The position numbers and the translations under genes were made by a program. DNA of 64,000 nt from Myoxocephalus aenaeus (Eukaryota > Chordata > Actinopteri > Perciformes > Cottidae): the NCBI GenBank assembly GCA_038501785.1, contig JBAMJR010000024.1, positions 2,362,501 through 2,426,500 of the forward strand. The letters run 5' to 3'. Of this stretch, positions 1 to 12,862 are shown in pieces (position 1 is the stretch's first letter; each line of letters begins with the position of its first letter). The notes beneath the pieces were generated by a model, which searched no databases, was not told where the DNA came from, and saw only the letters and a list, made by a program, of their open reading frames with translations.

Positions 1-320
1 TGCTCTCGCTGCTTCTGTCCGTCTTTTCTCCGTCATTTTTCTCCTCCATGATGTTTAGAGAACTTGCCTCGCGTCGGGAAATTACCGACGTAATTATCTC
101 TCACTGGAAATTATCACGATTTTGTGATCAAACCCTTTTCATTCCTCATCTTTAGGTTAGGGAGGAAGTGACGTGTTTGTTGTCGTTCGTTATGCTAGTG
201 TGGGGGACGCTACGTGAGCTTGTTAGCTGTTCCGTTTGAGCTAACTTACTGTCAGCGAAGAGCCCCGTTGCAATACTGTGAACACTCAAGCAATAAACCT
301 GCAAGTTAAGGAAACCAACG
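1..320. promoter_or_regulatory. possible promoter of a gene beyond the left edge
   Basis: No coding sequence was recognised. The stretch is richer in CpG than the DNA to its right and has a GGAAGTGACGTG core near 170-181. That core joins an ETS-type GGAAGT to a CRE-like TGACGT, a combination typical of TATA-less housekeeping promoters. The gene it would serve would lie to the left and is not in the window. This is an inference from base composition and one composite motif only. Confidence 0.25.
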
Positions 321-539
321 TCTGCGAGTCGTTACTGCGGACGTTACAATATCAAAGTTTACACGAAACATGTTTGGTAACTGTCAAGCTTGAAATGACA
401 ACTAACGGTCGCGCAATTTAAATCTAGCTGTTATTTTAAGTGCGCACTGATATGGAACGCTCTAAATGTAAACAGGCTGTACAGTACTTTATGGCTGAAT
501 AAAATACACCCCGTGACTCACTCTCAACCAATCAGAATG

Positions 540-690
540 CTTGATTTGATCTACCCGTATTATAATATGTGTTATGGTTATTGTTATAAAGCATTATGAC
601 TATGTATGAATGCTTTAAACAGTGCTGTAATAAAACAATAACTAATTATAAGTATGTTTTATAACACATTAAAGGCATTGGCGCCATAGA
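540..690. repeat. degenerate TTATAA / GCATTATGA repeat block
   Basis: This AT-rich stretch reuses the words ATTATAA, TTATAAAGCATTATGA and TTATAACACATTAA. The same vocabulary fills 45590-46270, so the two are probably diverged copies of one interspersed repeat. I could not place it in a named family. Confidence 0.4.
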
Positions 691-3366
691 AAGGGGGAGT
701 AATGTACTAAGCTATTGATGTTATCATGTATTATTGGATGGATGGACAGTGTCTTTTTTCAGTCTTCTAAAGTTAATGTTTTACCATCATACTATACAGT
801 GTGATGCTTTATAGTGATATTACCCAATAATCAATATAGTTACATGTTTACTTTGTTTTTTGGTAACTCTGGAATAACACTTAAACCATAAATGTGATGT
901 ATTGAAAGCTTAATCTTAAGGCCGGTTGTGGAATTTTAAGTAGACCGAACTCCTTGAAATAGTGAAATGACTTTCATAGTTAAGAACGAGGACCTCAGTT
1001 TGAATAAACGTGGCTGCTGCAGCCTATGAGCAGAACATCTGTTTCTCATGAGGTGTTTGCAGCCCATCTCAATGTTCTTACATGTGTATTGTGCAACCAG
1101 GACCCTCTTATAATAATTCATATGGAATAACCAAAACAGGAGAAACAGTACAATAGCACTGTAATAAATACCACCTTAAACGTAAACTACCTAACCACCT
1201 AAAACTTAAAGTATGTTGTTGTGTTGGACCTTGATATATGGTACGGTATTTTTTTATATTGATTCTACCCCAAATATATATATATATATACAACTCTCTT
1301 GGAATGACCTTGAGGAGCAAAGCCTTGAACTTGACTTGGACAATATTTGCAGGTTGAACTGCAGCGAAGACCGTAATGGTTCTACCTTCAGCCTCCATCA
1401 ATAAATAATAATTTGAGATATTGCTCTCATAGAAAGAAAATATCATAATGTCTCACTTTGATGGACTGTAGAAGACCTGCAGACGTTTTACAAAGCATGT
1501 AGGAATTTTTTATACTTTTTTAAAATTATTATCATTTTTTAATTTTGATTTAAAATTGTGATTAGTTATTCTTAGTGATTTGGGGAATTATAATTTTTGT
1601 ATTATTTTATTTTGATTTGTATGCTGTTTGTGTTAAATGCTGTTTGTATGTGCAAGCATCCTTGTTTAAGGAACCTCATGTACAATTAAAAAGTTGACAC
1701 TATCATCTTTCTAAAGAATTTATTACAGACTTGTTCTACTAGATAACATCATTCACTTTTGTAGTGTAAAAATGCCCCAAAGATTATATATTAATATTAC
1801 AGTTTGCTCTTGTGGTATCATCAAGATATAGAGGGATTTAATCAAAAACAATCAACAAGGAGCATCAGAATCACACCGTTCCGATTGGTTTCTCAAGTTG
1901 AGTTACTTCATCACAGCTTTGGACAATTCATAAAAACATTATCAACATCTGACTCTGAGGACTTTTGCAATAGAAACTCGCCATGTCCAAAACTGTCCTA
2001 AATCATCTTGATATTTACAATGTAATAACACTTCCTCTTCCTCAAACAAATATTGACAGATAATATAGAGTAACACCTTCTGGTGATCTTTTTTGGAATT
2101 GAATGATTTTGTTTTGATAACGTGTACATTGAAAATATATTTTTTTTAAAGGCCCGGTCACTTATTCCTCTATTTCGGCAACACGAAACGTGTTTGACGG
2201 TTTAGCGAGTTGACCACCGATTTCACAGCACACGACATTGAGTTGTTGTGCACAAGAGCATGTTAGTAAATGTGTAAAAACCGCCTACTCTTTGGTCACT
2301 AACACCTGAACCATTTCCTCCATTTAATCTACTGTCCGTTAATTTGGTCCACACCGCTTGAGATGTGGAAAATGGAACTGGGGGCCTTACCTTCAACTGC
2401 AGTGTGCAGAAAGTCCACGACCTAATTCAGCGGTATCTCTCTCTCGCCCGGTGATAACGCACAACTCAGAGCAGTTGACTCTCCTTTGAGACGGCGTCGT
2501 GAGATTGATGCACACACGAGCAGAGGGGGCTCATAGTGTCTCGTTGCTCTCAGTCCAATCTCCTTCTCTGTTCTCACATGCAAAGTGTCTGACTGGCCCC
2601 CTTGATCTTGATAGTGTTGTGGTGTCACAGGCTTGCCCACACAGGGTTCTCATCATGTTCGATGCTGTGAACATGGTTTTGTCTGCTGAAATTGCAGAGT
2701 GATGTGCATGTAATCCACCATTATTTAATGAAGTAAATCCATGCACTCGTTTCGTCTTTGTGGTATGTTTCTGTACCCGTCGCTGCATTATGACATGTTG
2801 TGTTTTCAATTGCATGTTTCAAACGCACACATTTACGTGTCGGGCGCTTACTTGATGCTTCTCTCCAGAAACAACTTAAACCTATAGCAGCAAGACAAGA
2901 GACGAAGCCTCAACACCCAGGGGGGAAAAGGTATCGTTTAGAGTTATGTGTCTTTCAGATATTTGCAGCAAAGCGTAACTGAGACGAGTAAAGTGAAGTG
3001 ACTGACATGTTTTTCAGTATGTGTTAAATAAATCTTTGACACCTCAGATTCACAGCAAGAAAAGAGAAGCACTCATCAGCCTAGATGTCACAGTTAATAT
3101 CTTCTCACTGATCTGCTTTTTGAAACGCACCATAGAACCACTTGTTATATATTAAAGCAAATTGACTTTGTAATCGGCATTAAAGGATACTTTTACCTCA
3201 AGCCCCGTTTCTATGTATAGACACCGTCACATGTCGACCAGCACGAGGTTTGCTTCCTGTTGTGATGCGCTTAACCCGTTGATGTTAGAAAGAAATGGAG
3301 GTCCATGTGGGCCTTTTATTGTTGTCATACGACAAAGTGGTTGCAGTCTAAACTGCACGTCTACAA

Positions 3367-3368
<2 letters not shown>

Positions 3369-3417
<49 letters not shown>
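3369..3417. repeat. (GT)n microsatellite
   Basis: Uninterrupted GT dinucleotide repeat of about 24 units in intergenic DNA. Confidence 0.95.
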
Positions 3418-3419
<2 letters not shown>

Positions 3420-5294
3420 CTTCTTCTCAGTGTAAATGTCAGTTGTCTCTGTGGGGTAGTCCTCTTTCAAAAGCAGAAAGTACATTACATAACTGTTTAG
3501 ATTCAACATAATTTGACATAAAAATAAATAAAAAAAGACGTATGTGAACCGTATGACCCAGAATTGATGATTTAATCGACGGAAATTCTAAAATAGCAAA
3601 ATAAGACAATTATGTTTGTGTTGATATTGGTTTCCAAATTGTGATGTACCATGAAGTCCGACTAAATATTCCTCACATTCCTTTTGTCATGTTGCAAAGT
3701 TCCTCCGTTAGCAAAGTTAGTTTAGTTTGAGGAAACAAGTTCAAGATCTGTTATTTAAAAAAATGCTTATGCACAAAACCTAACAGGGTCAGAAATATCA
3801 GGTCTCATCAGTGCAACAGATATTATTAAAACATTGTTCTAAAGATTATTGGATTCAACTCCCAGCTGTGTGTTAACTGCCCATTGCAGAATGTGCCACC
3901 TGTTCACTTTTTTGGAAATGTAGTTCACCCTTCAATAACAGTGCCTCTTTCCCCTCAAGAGAGAGAGAGAGTAAAACGGATACAGGAGAGCCAGAAATCA
4001 AGCAACTACATTTTAGGAAACAATAGCCCTCTGGTTTTGAGTTCCCTCTCCACCAATGCTGTGTTGCAGCGCCCTCTGCCGGCGGCCTCTGGAACATCGT
4101 GACCACCTGTTACCAAGCCATTACAGAATCTGGTTCAGAGGTGACATGACAACCAGGAGGAATTAATACGTTTTAGACATCTCTTTATAAACATTCAAAA
4201 CTAAATGTCTATCCAAAGCACCGTATATGAAGCTTAGAGCTTTAGTCTACTAATTATATGAAAACTCTCCATCTGGACTGTTTTGTTCAGTTTATTTGAG
4301 AGAGACTGTGAATAGACTTTCAATGGATGGATTTTCCCTGCACTGCATGCAATGTAATACAAGCTTGTAGATGCTTCCACCACAGTGTTGCCGTTATTTG
4401 CACCAGCTTGCTGTAGCCTCCATACATGCATATTAATGAATGACCAGAAATGAACAAACATGAGATGACTTTATTTTGGATCATTGTGGTGTTAACACAC
4501 CATTTCGGACCTAATGAACTTTAAAATATAGTCTTTTATTTCCTCAACCTTTTGCTAAAGAAATATGTTTGCAGAGATCTATATGACATAAGCTATTGAC
4601 ATTTTCATGAAAGGTTGTGTTGTGTTGCCGTACAGACGTGCACCAGTCCGCCTCAGGAACCACATGGTTGCAAGCATTTAGTCATTGTGTTGATATCCAG
4701 ACTTCAACACAAAACAATAAAATGAAGCACAAAAGATAGGCGTCGCCAGATGAAACGAGGACGATGTATCAGAGCTGCAAGCCTCCAAACCAACGGTTCA
4801 ACGTTTGCTTTTCCATTGAATCACTGCTGGGAAGTCACGCAGTGTGGACAAAGGGAAATACCAAGCACCTACTTTCACTACGTCCATGTTATTCACCGCA
4901 GATAAACGGTGGAGGAAAAAAAAAGAATCACAAATTAATCTTACTTGTATTACTTTTATAAATCAAAGGTATCCTTCAAAGATTCGAGATTGGCTGCATT
5001 AGTATCCCTGTTGTTAACACAGTTGTTCTGGTTCGTGCACGCAATGAAACCGCTGATAGAAAAAATAGAAACACGTTTGAAACCACAGAAAGTCAGACAG
5101 TAAATCCACAAAGTGCAGGCTGCATCACCATATTCTGTACGGTACAAATATCACCAAGTGATTGAGCAACATTGAACTATTTAAACCCAATTATGATCAT
5201 TTTTTATAATCCTCAACTTTAATAAAACTAAATGTAAAGACATCAAGCGTCAACACACACACACACAGTATAGGCTTTTGTAATAAACGCAGCG

Positions 5295-6293
5295 TCAGCG
5301 TCCATCCGGACTGAGGTGCATCCCGAGGGGACCCCGCTGAGTGTCCGGCCCCACGCCGAGACCCAGGCCGTGTCTCTCCCGCATGTAGAGCGGCAGCTCA
5401 GGGTAGACTGCTGGGGCCAGATGGGACGCCCGCCAAGGCAGCAGCAAGTTACTGCGCATCAGTGCCGGGTGATTGAGATGGGGCAGCAGCCAATTCCGAT
5501 GTGACAGGAGGGACGCGTGGCGGAGCGCGTCCGGCGTGGGCGGGAATGCCTCTGCGGAGCTGCGGATGTCATCGCTGGAGGAGACCTGTCGCTGCGCATC
5601 CGTCTCCGCGGCTGTGGGAGAGAGGCAGAGCCCCCCTCTGCCTCTTTCCCACAGCCGCGGTGGAGGGCCTCGCCGCGCGCCATTGTAATGATAATCGTGT
5701 GGCGTAAAAGCATCAGCGCCTCTTGTTGCGCCCGAGCATGAGAGCTTGGCCTCGAACGGGTGGAGGGCTGTCTCTTGTGGCCTCGCGCCCAGGACAGAAG
5801 CCGGGCTGCCGCTTCCCCAGAGCCGTGGCTGGAAGTGGGCAGAGGGGTGAACCGGTCGAGGTGATCGGGGCAAAGTAGAACCCGGTGCCGTGGAAGTGGC
5901 GCACGCGTGGCTCCTCTGCGCCCTCAGGGTCAGCACCTGCGCCCGCAGCAGCGCGTTCTCCTCACTCAGCGCCAGCAGCTGGCCCTCCAGCATCAGGTCG
6001 CTCAGCCTCCTCTTGTCCCGGGACCGCTTGGCTGCCTCGTTGTTCTTGAGTCGCTTGTCCCAGTAGGCGGGATCTTTCTGCTCCGTGGGGGTCATCTCCC
6101 TCCGGCGGCGCGCCACGGGGCTGCTCGCCCGCAAACGCAGGAGACGGCGCGTCAGCAGGGAGGACCGGCTCACCGGGAAGAGGAGTCCCGAGTCCGGATC
6201 GGGCTCCGAGTAGCCGCTGCTCTCTCCCGCTGAGGAGGAGGGCTGGCACGGAGCGGCTGCCCCGGGATCGCAGGGGCTCCTCGAGGTGGACAT
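5295..6293 (-). CDS. NFIL3/E4BP4-like bZIP transcription factor
   Basis: A single-exon 332-residue frame encodes a basic leucine zipper protein. The basic region and zipper lie at about residues 68-128. The basic region contains KNNEAAKRSRDKRR and is followed by heptad leucines in LMLEGQLLALSEENALLRAQ, close to the NFIL3 (E4BP4) basic region and zipper. NFIL3 proteins bind TTAYGTAA-type sites as dimers in the nucleus, usually as repressors linked to circadian and immune control; that role is family knowledge. Outside the bZIP I recognise no domain, and the rest is rich in Ser, Pro and Arg. The protein is shorter than mammalian NFIL3 (about 460 aa), and teleosts carry several short nfil3 paralogues, so I give no paralogue name. 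The start is the first ATG after an acceptor-like TTGTCATTGTAG on the minus strand (AG at 6299-6298). The frame is intact. A striking inverted repeat lies inside it at 5606-5660. Confidence 0.88.
   Translation of the reverse strand: MSTSRSPCDPGAAAPCQPSSSAGESSGYSEPDPDSGLLFPVSRSSLLTRRLLRLRASSPVARRRREMTPTEQKDPAYWDKRLKNNEAAKRSRDKRRLSDLMLEGQLLALSEENALLRAQVLTLRAQRSHACATSTAPGSTLPRSPRPVHPSAHFQPRLWGSGSPASVLGARPQETALHPFEAKLSCSGATRGADAFTPHDYHYNGARRGPPPRLWERGRGGLCLSPTAAETDAQRQVSSSDDIRSSAEAFPPTPDALRHASLLSHRNWLLPHLNHPALMRSNLLLPWRASHLAPAVYPELPLYMRERHGLGLGVGPDTQRGPLGMHLSPDGR
5606..5660. repeat. 25-bp-stem inverted repeat inside the NFIL3-like coding exon
   Basis: Arms 5606-5630 and 5636-5660 are reverse complements at 24 of 25 positions, with a 5-nt C-rich loop (5631-5635). 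The single exception, 5620 against 5646, is G-T read on the plus strand and C-A in the mRNA. The repeat encodes about residues 212-230, in the low-complexity region after the zipper, and does not break the frame. Confidence 0.92.
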
Positions 6294-6297
6294 GGAC

Positions 6298-7026
6298 CTA
6301 CAATGACAAATTCTGTTAATTGCGGGCTGCTTTTAAGTTTGATGTACTTCATTCAAATATTTCACTTGTTCGGTTACTATATTATGTATTCTGTTTTAAC
6401 TAACCATTAGTTACTAAACGTAATGTATTGCTAATGACATAGGATAATATAACTAATTCTGGATATGAGCTTTTAACACAAAAGTAAGTTTGAAGTACTT
6501 TTTAAGCTGCAGGATTTTAACATAGTGGAGCATTTTGCATCGTGGTATAAATACAAAGGATCTGAACAATCTTTATTTTCAGTTAACAGAAAACACGAGA
6601 ACAAAGCCTGTGATACACTACATTGTGTAATTGCAATTAACTATGTTTGTGTCCCCTACAAAATAAACACACACAAAAATGAAATGAATCGGATCGTGAG
6701 GTTTATTTAAAGACATGATTACAGTCAGGTGACCATAAATTACGGAGTCTGTTGATTAATAGACTTAATGTCTCTCTCCCACAAACCAAGTCAAAGCTGA
6801 CGGGGTTAGACTTACTGTGTTCAACTCGCCGCACTGACCTGAATACAGAGAGAACGCTTGTGGGATGATTTGGCAGACAGGATCGACTTTGAGAGAGCTT
6901 CTTGTAATTCTGCAACACACACAGTAACGTACAGATTCTGACGTATATTACTCAAAATAATAAACGTGTGTGTGTGTGTGTGTGGATGTTACGTGTTTGG
7001 CCAGAGAGAAGAGAGGCTGCGCTTAC
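6298..7026 (-). other. 5'UTR intron of the NFIL3-like gene (inferred)
   Basis: On the minus strand a donor reading ACAG/GTAAGC falls at 7027/7026. An acceptor TTGTCATTGTAG ends at 6298, four bases before the ATG. Vertebrate NFIL3 genes have a noncoding first exon and a single coding exon, which fits. No transcript evidence is available here. Confidence 0.5.
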
Positions 7027-7150
7027 CTGTCACCTGTCAATCACAATCAGCGGTGCTGAAGAGAGAGCGGAGCTGCTCGCCCCGCGCGCACATTATACTG
7101 AATGCGTGCAGCCAATCACGTCGTGTCCTCGTGCTGTTTGTTTTAATATG
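7027..7150 (-). promoter_or_regulatory. putative noncoding exon 1 and promoter of the NFIL3-like gene
   Basis: Upstream of the inferred donor, the minus strand has an ATTGG (CCAAT) box in GTGATTGGCTGC near 7110-7121, then a TATAAT-like element near 7091-7097. The DNA between that and the donor is CpG-rich. Spacing and order fit a CCAAT/TATA promoter with a short first exon. The start site is not defined. Confidence 0.4.
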
Positions 7151-8824
7151 TGTGGAAACTGATCGGCAAGTTCACTCTGGAGAGCGGAAGTCCAAGACAA
7201 CACATGTGGTCACGATCATACCAACAGGTGAGCGCGAAATGAGTCACTTTGGATCATTTGCCCTACTTACTCATCGTTCCTGTTGCTGCACAGTGAGCAT
7301 GATCATCGCTGCAGAGCAGTACGTTGATGCAGCTGCAGGTGATTCACTGAGCTTAATGCACAGTATATATACTGTGGGATATAGGATACAGAAGACATTG
7401 CACGGGGAGTTGCATTAACACAAACAAACAAAAACACAATTTATTGGTGACTGAGTGATTAAAACCGTAAATGATATAGCTTATATAAATGTGATTAATC
7501 AGAAACCATGCATTTTTTAACTGAATTGGAAATAAGATCTGAAATAAATGAGATATAAGATATATCATTATAAATGTTTATTTCATTAATAAGGTAGTTT
7601 ACTGATAACTCCTTATTATGACTTATGACTCCTCTCCCCTGTAGCACATGAGCATTGATATAGCAGCAAACAACTTTGCTCTGCCAAGATATAGTGGAGC
7701 AGACTGGTCTCTGCAGCATTCTTAGCAAATAATGGGCCCTAATTCGTAGATATCCCACACAATATTTTCGGATGTTATCCACTATAGTCTTTAACGTCCT
7801 AAACTAAGTGGTTTTGTTGCCTTAGCCTAACTGAGTTTCCTGTGAAGAGATTATTTAAGTTTATTTTGAAAAGACAGTACGCATGTAAGCCGTTTCCATG
7901 TTGAGAGCCGTGTGGAGGCAATAGCTATTCTGCATTTTGCATGGGGAACGTTTAAGGTGATGTGTTGCATTCTAGCTTTTGAAGACAAGTTCCTAAAAGG
8001 GTCAATGTTGAAACGCAATGCACAATTCTTTGACGCCACTTCATTTCTTACATCATTTTTTTAAAGAAATTTTTACATTTGTTTGGCGGTGCACTGGCCA
8101 TTTTGTGAAGGCAAAACATCTGCTCACATGGATGTATGTATTATGGATGAATAGCACCATACGCCTGTCACACATCTTGCAATGTCCATCATCACTGGTC
8201 CAGATACCATCCACTGCATCCTCTGGTGGTATGTCAGATTCTTGGATCTTCTTGTGTGTTCAATACCATGCATTTTCTTAATTCGAAAGTATGACCTCAA
8301 TCGAGTCCGTCAGTAATCATCCGGCTGTACAACAAGGAATCTTGTTGTTGGACCAGAAATATCGTCTGCAAACCTCCCCACCACTATAGACCATGGCCTG
8401 ATCGAGTCAACACAAGGAGCACCATTGGAAGACGACGTGCTACGGCCTCCATCACGACCACCTCCTATTTCAAGCTCTGTCATTTTGAAGAGAAACAGGG
8501 CATGACAACTGCTGTTCGTGCTAGATCACGCTTCTGCAGTTTGTGCTGAAGAAGTCTCTGTGGTTTGCTTAGTGTGGGGGCTGTCCAAACAGTAGGGGGG
8601 ATGTCCTCTGAGCCATCAGCTCTGCGTTTTCAGAAAATTCCAGCAGATTTTTCTTTCTGACTCACTGTAACCACAGACGCCGAAGTCAGCCATGTTCAAA
8701 CACTCAGGTTAGTCTCAGTAAAAGTTGGTCTCCAGATTTTTTTTTAAAGAGGTAATAACATATCAGAATGTATTGATTCATGTTGATTGGTCTGAAGGCT
8801 TTAATGAGAAGTAAACATATAAAC

Positions 8825-9020
8825 ATGTGTTCCAATTCCCATACTAACATACTATATATATTATATATATATGCTAGAGAAAGATTTAGTATGCCCTAAT
8901 ACATTGTATGTCAAATGCAGTATGCCAAAAATACCAGGATGACATACTGCATTTGGTCGCATTTTGCAGTATGCAAGCCAGCATCCTTTTCTGGCTATTC
9001 TGACCCACAATGCTCTGCAG
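8825..9020. mobile_element. MITE-like inverted-repeat element
   Basis: A 13-nt word CAAATGCAGTATG (8912-8924) is repeated in perfect inverse orientation at 8943-8955, with an 18-nt loop. Further AGTATG/CATACT words flank it from about 8840 to 9010. This resembles short non-autonomous DNA transposons, perhaps hAT-like. Outer ends and target-site duplications were not resolved. Confidence 0.5.
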
Positions 9021-10019
9021 CTGCAGTACGTACTAAAAGTTAAATTAAAAAGTAGGTGATCTCAACCATGGCCGCACATAAACACACGAGGGACAAAGAC
9101 TGAACACAACCTTGTAGCAAAAGCAAGGTGGTGCAATTATGAAGGTCATGCCATCCAGTACAAATGTCAAATGATATACAGGTTAATTAATGAATGCAAG
9201 ACTGAGGTTTTTAAGTTATTCAGCTTTGATTGACTGTACGCTTCAGCACTGACTATCTCTGCTCCCTTTGAGGATGACTCACTGCTCCAATGAGCACGCT
9301 CAGAAAGCATTGTGGTATATCAAGGTATGCCTGCATAAGTTTTACCACTGTCACTTTGTCATTGTGTGGCAACACCCACATCCTGTTGCAGATGATTTCT
9401 CTCTGTGGATGGTTTCTCTTGAGCAGGAGGGGGCTTTTATGACAATACAGTAACCAGTGTTTTGGCAACACTTGTGTCGGAAAGGTAATCACGCCGCTTA
9501 TTAAAGCATTGAAACCCGTCTCGTGACATTTCCCTCGTACGGGAGCTTGTCCGGTTACCACCTTGCTGCTTGTAGCTTTGCTTGTTACCCAAAATAACGA
9601 TGCAGTGGGCCTTTGTTAAAGGTTAAGGCTGGCTTTTAATTATGCTTTTCTTATCTTGTCAACAAAACAAAGGCCGAAACCTAGTTTCTATATCTTCCCA
9701 GCCGGGCTGTGGCACTCATCTGTTTATAAAAAAGACATCGGTCTTTTTAAGCTACATATTTTTCTTGCACAGTGGGCATTGTAGTTTTAGCAAACATAAC
9801 CTAAACAGGACTACTCTCGACTGGATTAATATAGGTTTGGTGCTGCTTTTGATAAAGTGGAGGGGACCTGACCATTTGTCCCATTTACACTTTTATGTAT
9901 TTCTTAACCTGCTTGTCTAAGTTTGTTCGGGCAGTAGTTCGCAAGCACTTACTATTCCGGGTTTGTTTGTGTTTTGCATTATGTTGTGTAGTTACAGGTA
10001 CTTATCCACAGTCAGTGTA

Positions 10020-10300
10020 TCTACAGTAGACGGTGGTACGCTCCCAGTTTGGAGAAGCATTTCGAATTACCAGCATGGAAGCTATGAAATATTTTGTTTA
10101 AATATATAGTATGTATATTTGCCCTCCGACAGCCCTTTCCGACAGAAAACTGAAGCCGTCTCTTCAAAGCCACAGACTCCATTGACAAAAGCAGTAACTT
10201 TAGCTCGCAGAACACAGGGTCTGCTGGTGCCATGATCGGTTAGTTAGTTAGTTAGTTTTATTTAGTGACTTTGTTACTGTGATATTGACTTGTTAAGTTG
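10020..10300 (+). repeat. dispersed repeat, copy 1
   Basis: This segment shares several ordered blocks with 30960-31330 in the same orientation: AGTTTGGAGAAGCA, TTTCCGAC, AACTGAAGCCGT, CTCTTCAAA, CAGAACACAGG and GATCGGT. The family is not recognised. It ends in a GTTA run. Confidence 0.6.
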
Positions 10301-10774
10301 GACCTTTCTTTGAGGTGAAGCAGTTCACTGCTCTGCTCTTCGTACAACGGTTTGCGCCTCATTGCTGTGTTTCAGACTACCATGGAAATCCCTGGCACAA
10401 AGAAATAGGATATTTCAAGTGTTAGTTACATGGGCATTGCTTGTTGCTAGGATGAGGTAATTGTTGGTATATCAAATATTGAATATCACCAGATGTATCC
10501 TTTTTAAATCAGACATCTTCTCCGGCTGGCATCCTGCATTTTATTATTAAAATGTCAAGATGAATGATAATATATGATCTGTTATAGAAGCAATGTCATG
10601 AAAAAAAGAGGACCTTTTAGGTTGACCGTAGTCAAGTTGCATTTGGTATGATTTGATAGGCCTGTACCAGTAGACAGTACCAGTTAGAAACTGTCTTAAC
10701 ATAGTAGATATGCCCTCAGGACCACACGGTGCCACCAATGCTCTCTAAACCACAGTTTTATCATTAGTAACTTG

Positions 10775-10890
10775 TAGTGGTGCAACGGATCATACACAGT
10801 TCGGATCGGAGTCAGGGGTCGGAGTCGGGGCTCGGATCACCACAAGAGAAAAAAGGGCGCAAATATAACTTTTAGAAATCCCTGATTACG
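10775..10890. mobile_element. possible hAT-type transposon fragment
   Basis: The stretch begins AGTGGTGCAACGGATCA and has repeated GGATCGGAGTC words. Openings like GGTGCAACGGATC occur in several vertebrate hAT non-autonomous elements. No terminal repeats or target-site duplication were confirmed, so this is a weak call. Confidence 0.25.
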
Positions 10891-11190
10891 TTTATAATTG
10901 CGATCATTGATGATCCATATTAGCCGATACAGATCCCTTTTTGTTTTGTTTAAATATACAGCTGGTCTACAAGGCTCCTTTTTTTTTGCCTCCATCCCAA
11001 AAATAATAATAATAAGTTCTAAATGTTATCCTTTTATAAACCCCGATGTCCTGATCGCATCGGGACATGCTGCTGTGCACCGTCACACTTGGCCCAGGTG
11101 TAAAGTCACCGATGGCTCGGTTACTCATCATTGGGGTTTACCTAATCAGTTTGTTCTTGTAAACTTTTGTGTTGTTATGTCACCCCCCCA

Positions 11191-11318
<128 letters not shown>

Positions 11319-12762
11319 CCACCCACCAAAACCCCACCATGTTCTACTTTCAACAAACTGCAGTACACTGAAACTCCACTTCAATAGAAATACCACTGCT
11401 TTTGTCTTTTGCTTCATCTTAACCTATTTCACATCTGCTTGTATGTCATGTCAAACCCTATATATTTTTACAACCCTTTCAAGGGGTTTATGTGTGTGAT
11501 ATGTTGGGGTCTGCTGGCCTGATTCCTGCTCCTCAACTCACAATTGAGCAGTTAACCACTTTTTACAGGAAGTTGAGTTGAGGGTATCGCCTCCTCCTCG
11601 TCAGCTGCAGCGTGACTCTCACACAGTGCCACTTAAGAAACCTTTACAGTTGTAATGTAGGTCCCCGTGAAATAACAGCACTAAGAAGCTTCCCACAGCC
11701 CAGAGCGTTCTCACACTCACGGTAGTGAAGTCAGAGGTAGTCTGAGGGTCACGCACTGCTGAGGTCATATGACATGAGAACAAGCGTATAGTGGAAACTC
11801 TGCCTTTGTTTTTAACTGTGTGACAAAATGCAGAGAGATAATGCATGTGTGTGTCTGGGTTTTGCAGATTGTGGTTTTTATTGTCGTGTGTAAGGTTTGT
11901 ATAAAGTGTAATTATGATTTATCTGTGTAGCAGTTTTTAAAAAAAACAAAGAAAAATCACTGAAGTGAAAGAAAGGAGTCAAATAATATGTACAAATTTG
12001 AGTACACTTCCTCAAGATGAGTGACTTCCTCAAGATTTCAAGAAATTAATCTGTTATTGTACATTTCTGACGGGCATTGCGGCTTTTTAAGCCGTTTCTG
12101 GTTTAGCAGTTTGTTCACATTGCTGTTTTCTGATGAACAAAACATGAGGAAGTTAAACTTGTCATCTCCTCCTCTTCTGTTTTTTTTTCTCACTGGCTGC
12201 TGATGCTGCGGTAAGAATGTGAATCTTAGCTCGGTGTGAACTGGAAATAAATATGATAAGTGACGTTGTCTGCAATTTGTTCCAAGAATTTAAAAAGTAC
12301 AGAAATTTAAAAAGAAGTGCTTCCAATGTCGGGAGCCTAAGAACCGGTACGAGTAAGATTATCTGGAACTAATCTCTGTTTTTGACTAGTTTGTACCTCT
12401 AGCAGGGACACACATACCATACATGTTCATCTAAAGTATATTCACATTTTGTCAAATCTTTCTCAAAACATTACTTGCATGTCCATATATACATTAATGG
12501 GATGTTCATTTCTGTAATCATCTCGATCTCTTTTTGGTCAGAATGGAGGAACGATTAGACACATGTGCTTTAAGACGGACTTAAACAAATGTGAACCTGT
12601 TCTTTTCGTGTTTTGTCCATCTTCTATACTTTTACTTTATAATCACATTTTTTATTTCTCATGCTGTTCATTTCTTCTTACAATTTCCAAATGTAATTTA
12701 ATATTTTATTTCTCTATTTTAAAGAAAGAATAACGTTTTTGGCTTGGGATTTATGACTTGGA

Positions 12763-12764
<2 letters not shown>

Positions 12765-12804
<40 letters not shown>

Positions 12805-12862
12805 ATTTATTTATATATATATATATATTTATATATGTGTAATTATTTATATTTATGTATAT
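12765..12862. repeat. (TA)n-rich tract
   Basis: Interrupted TA dinucleotide repeats are mixed with TATTTA and TGTG words. Confidence 0.85.

Larger units (their letters stand above)
321..5294. other. intergenic DNA left of the NFIL3-like gene
   Basis: No gene was recognised on either strand; the short open frames have no family resemblance and no supporting splice pattern. It holds an AT-rich block of degenerate CATTATAA-type motifs (about 540-690), a (GT)n tract at 3369-3417, and scattered AATAAA-like signals. On the minus strand, AATAAA at 4535-4540 and 4470-4475 could end the NFIL3-like transcript. Confidence 0.6.

Noticed and set aside
5907..6233. A 108-codon plus-strand frame rich in Gln and Pro
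   Set aside because: Antisense of the NFIL3-like bZIP exon; no independent support.
9253..9561. A 102-codon minus-strand frame as a possible gene
   Set aside because: No domain, no splice signals that extend it, and a composition like the surrounding intergenic DNA.
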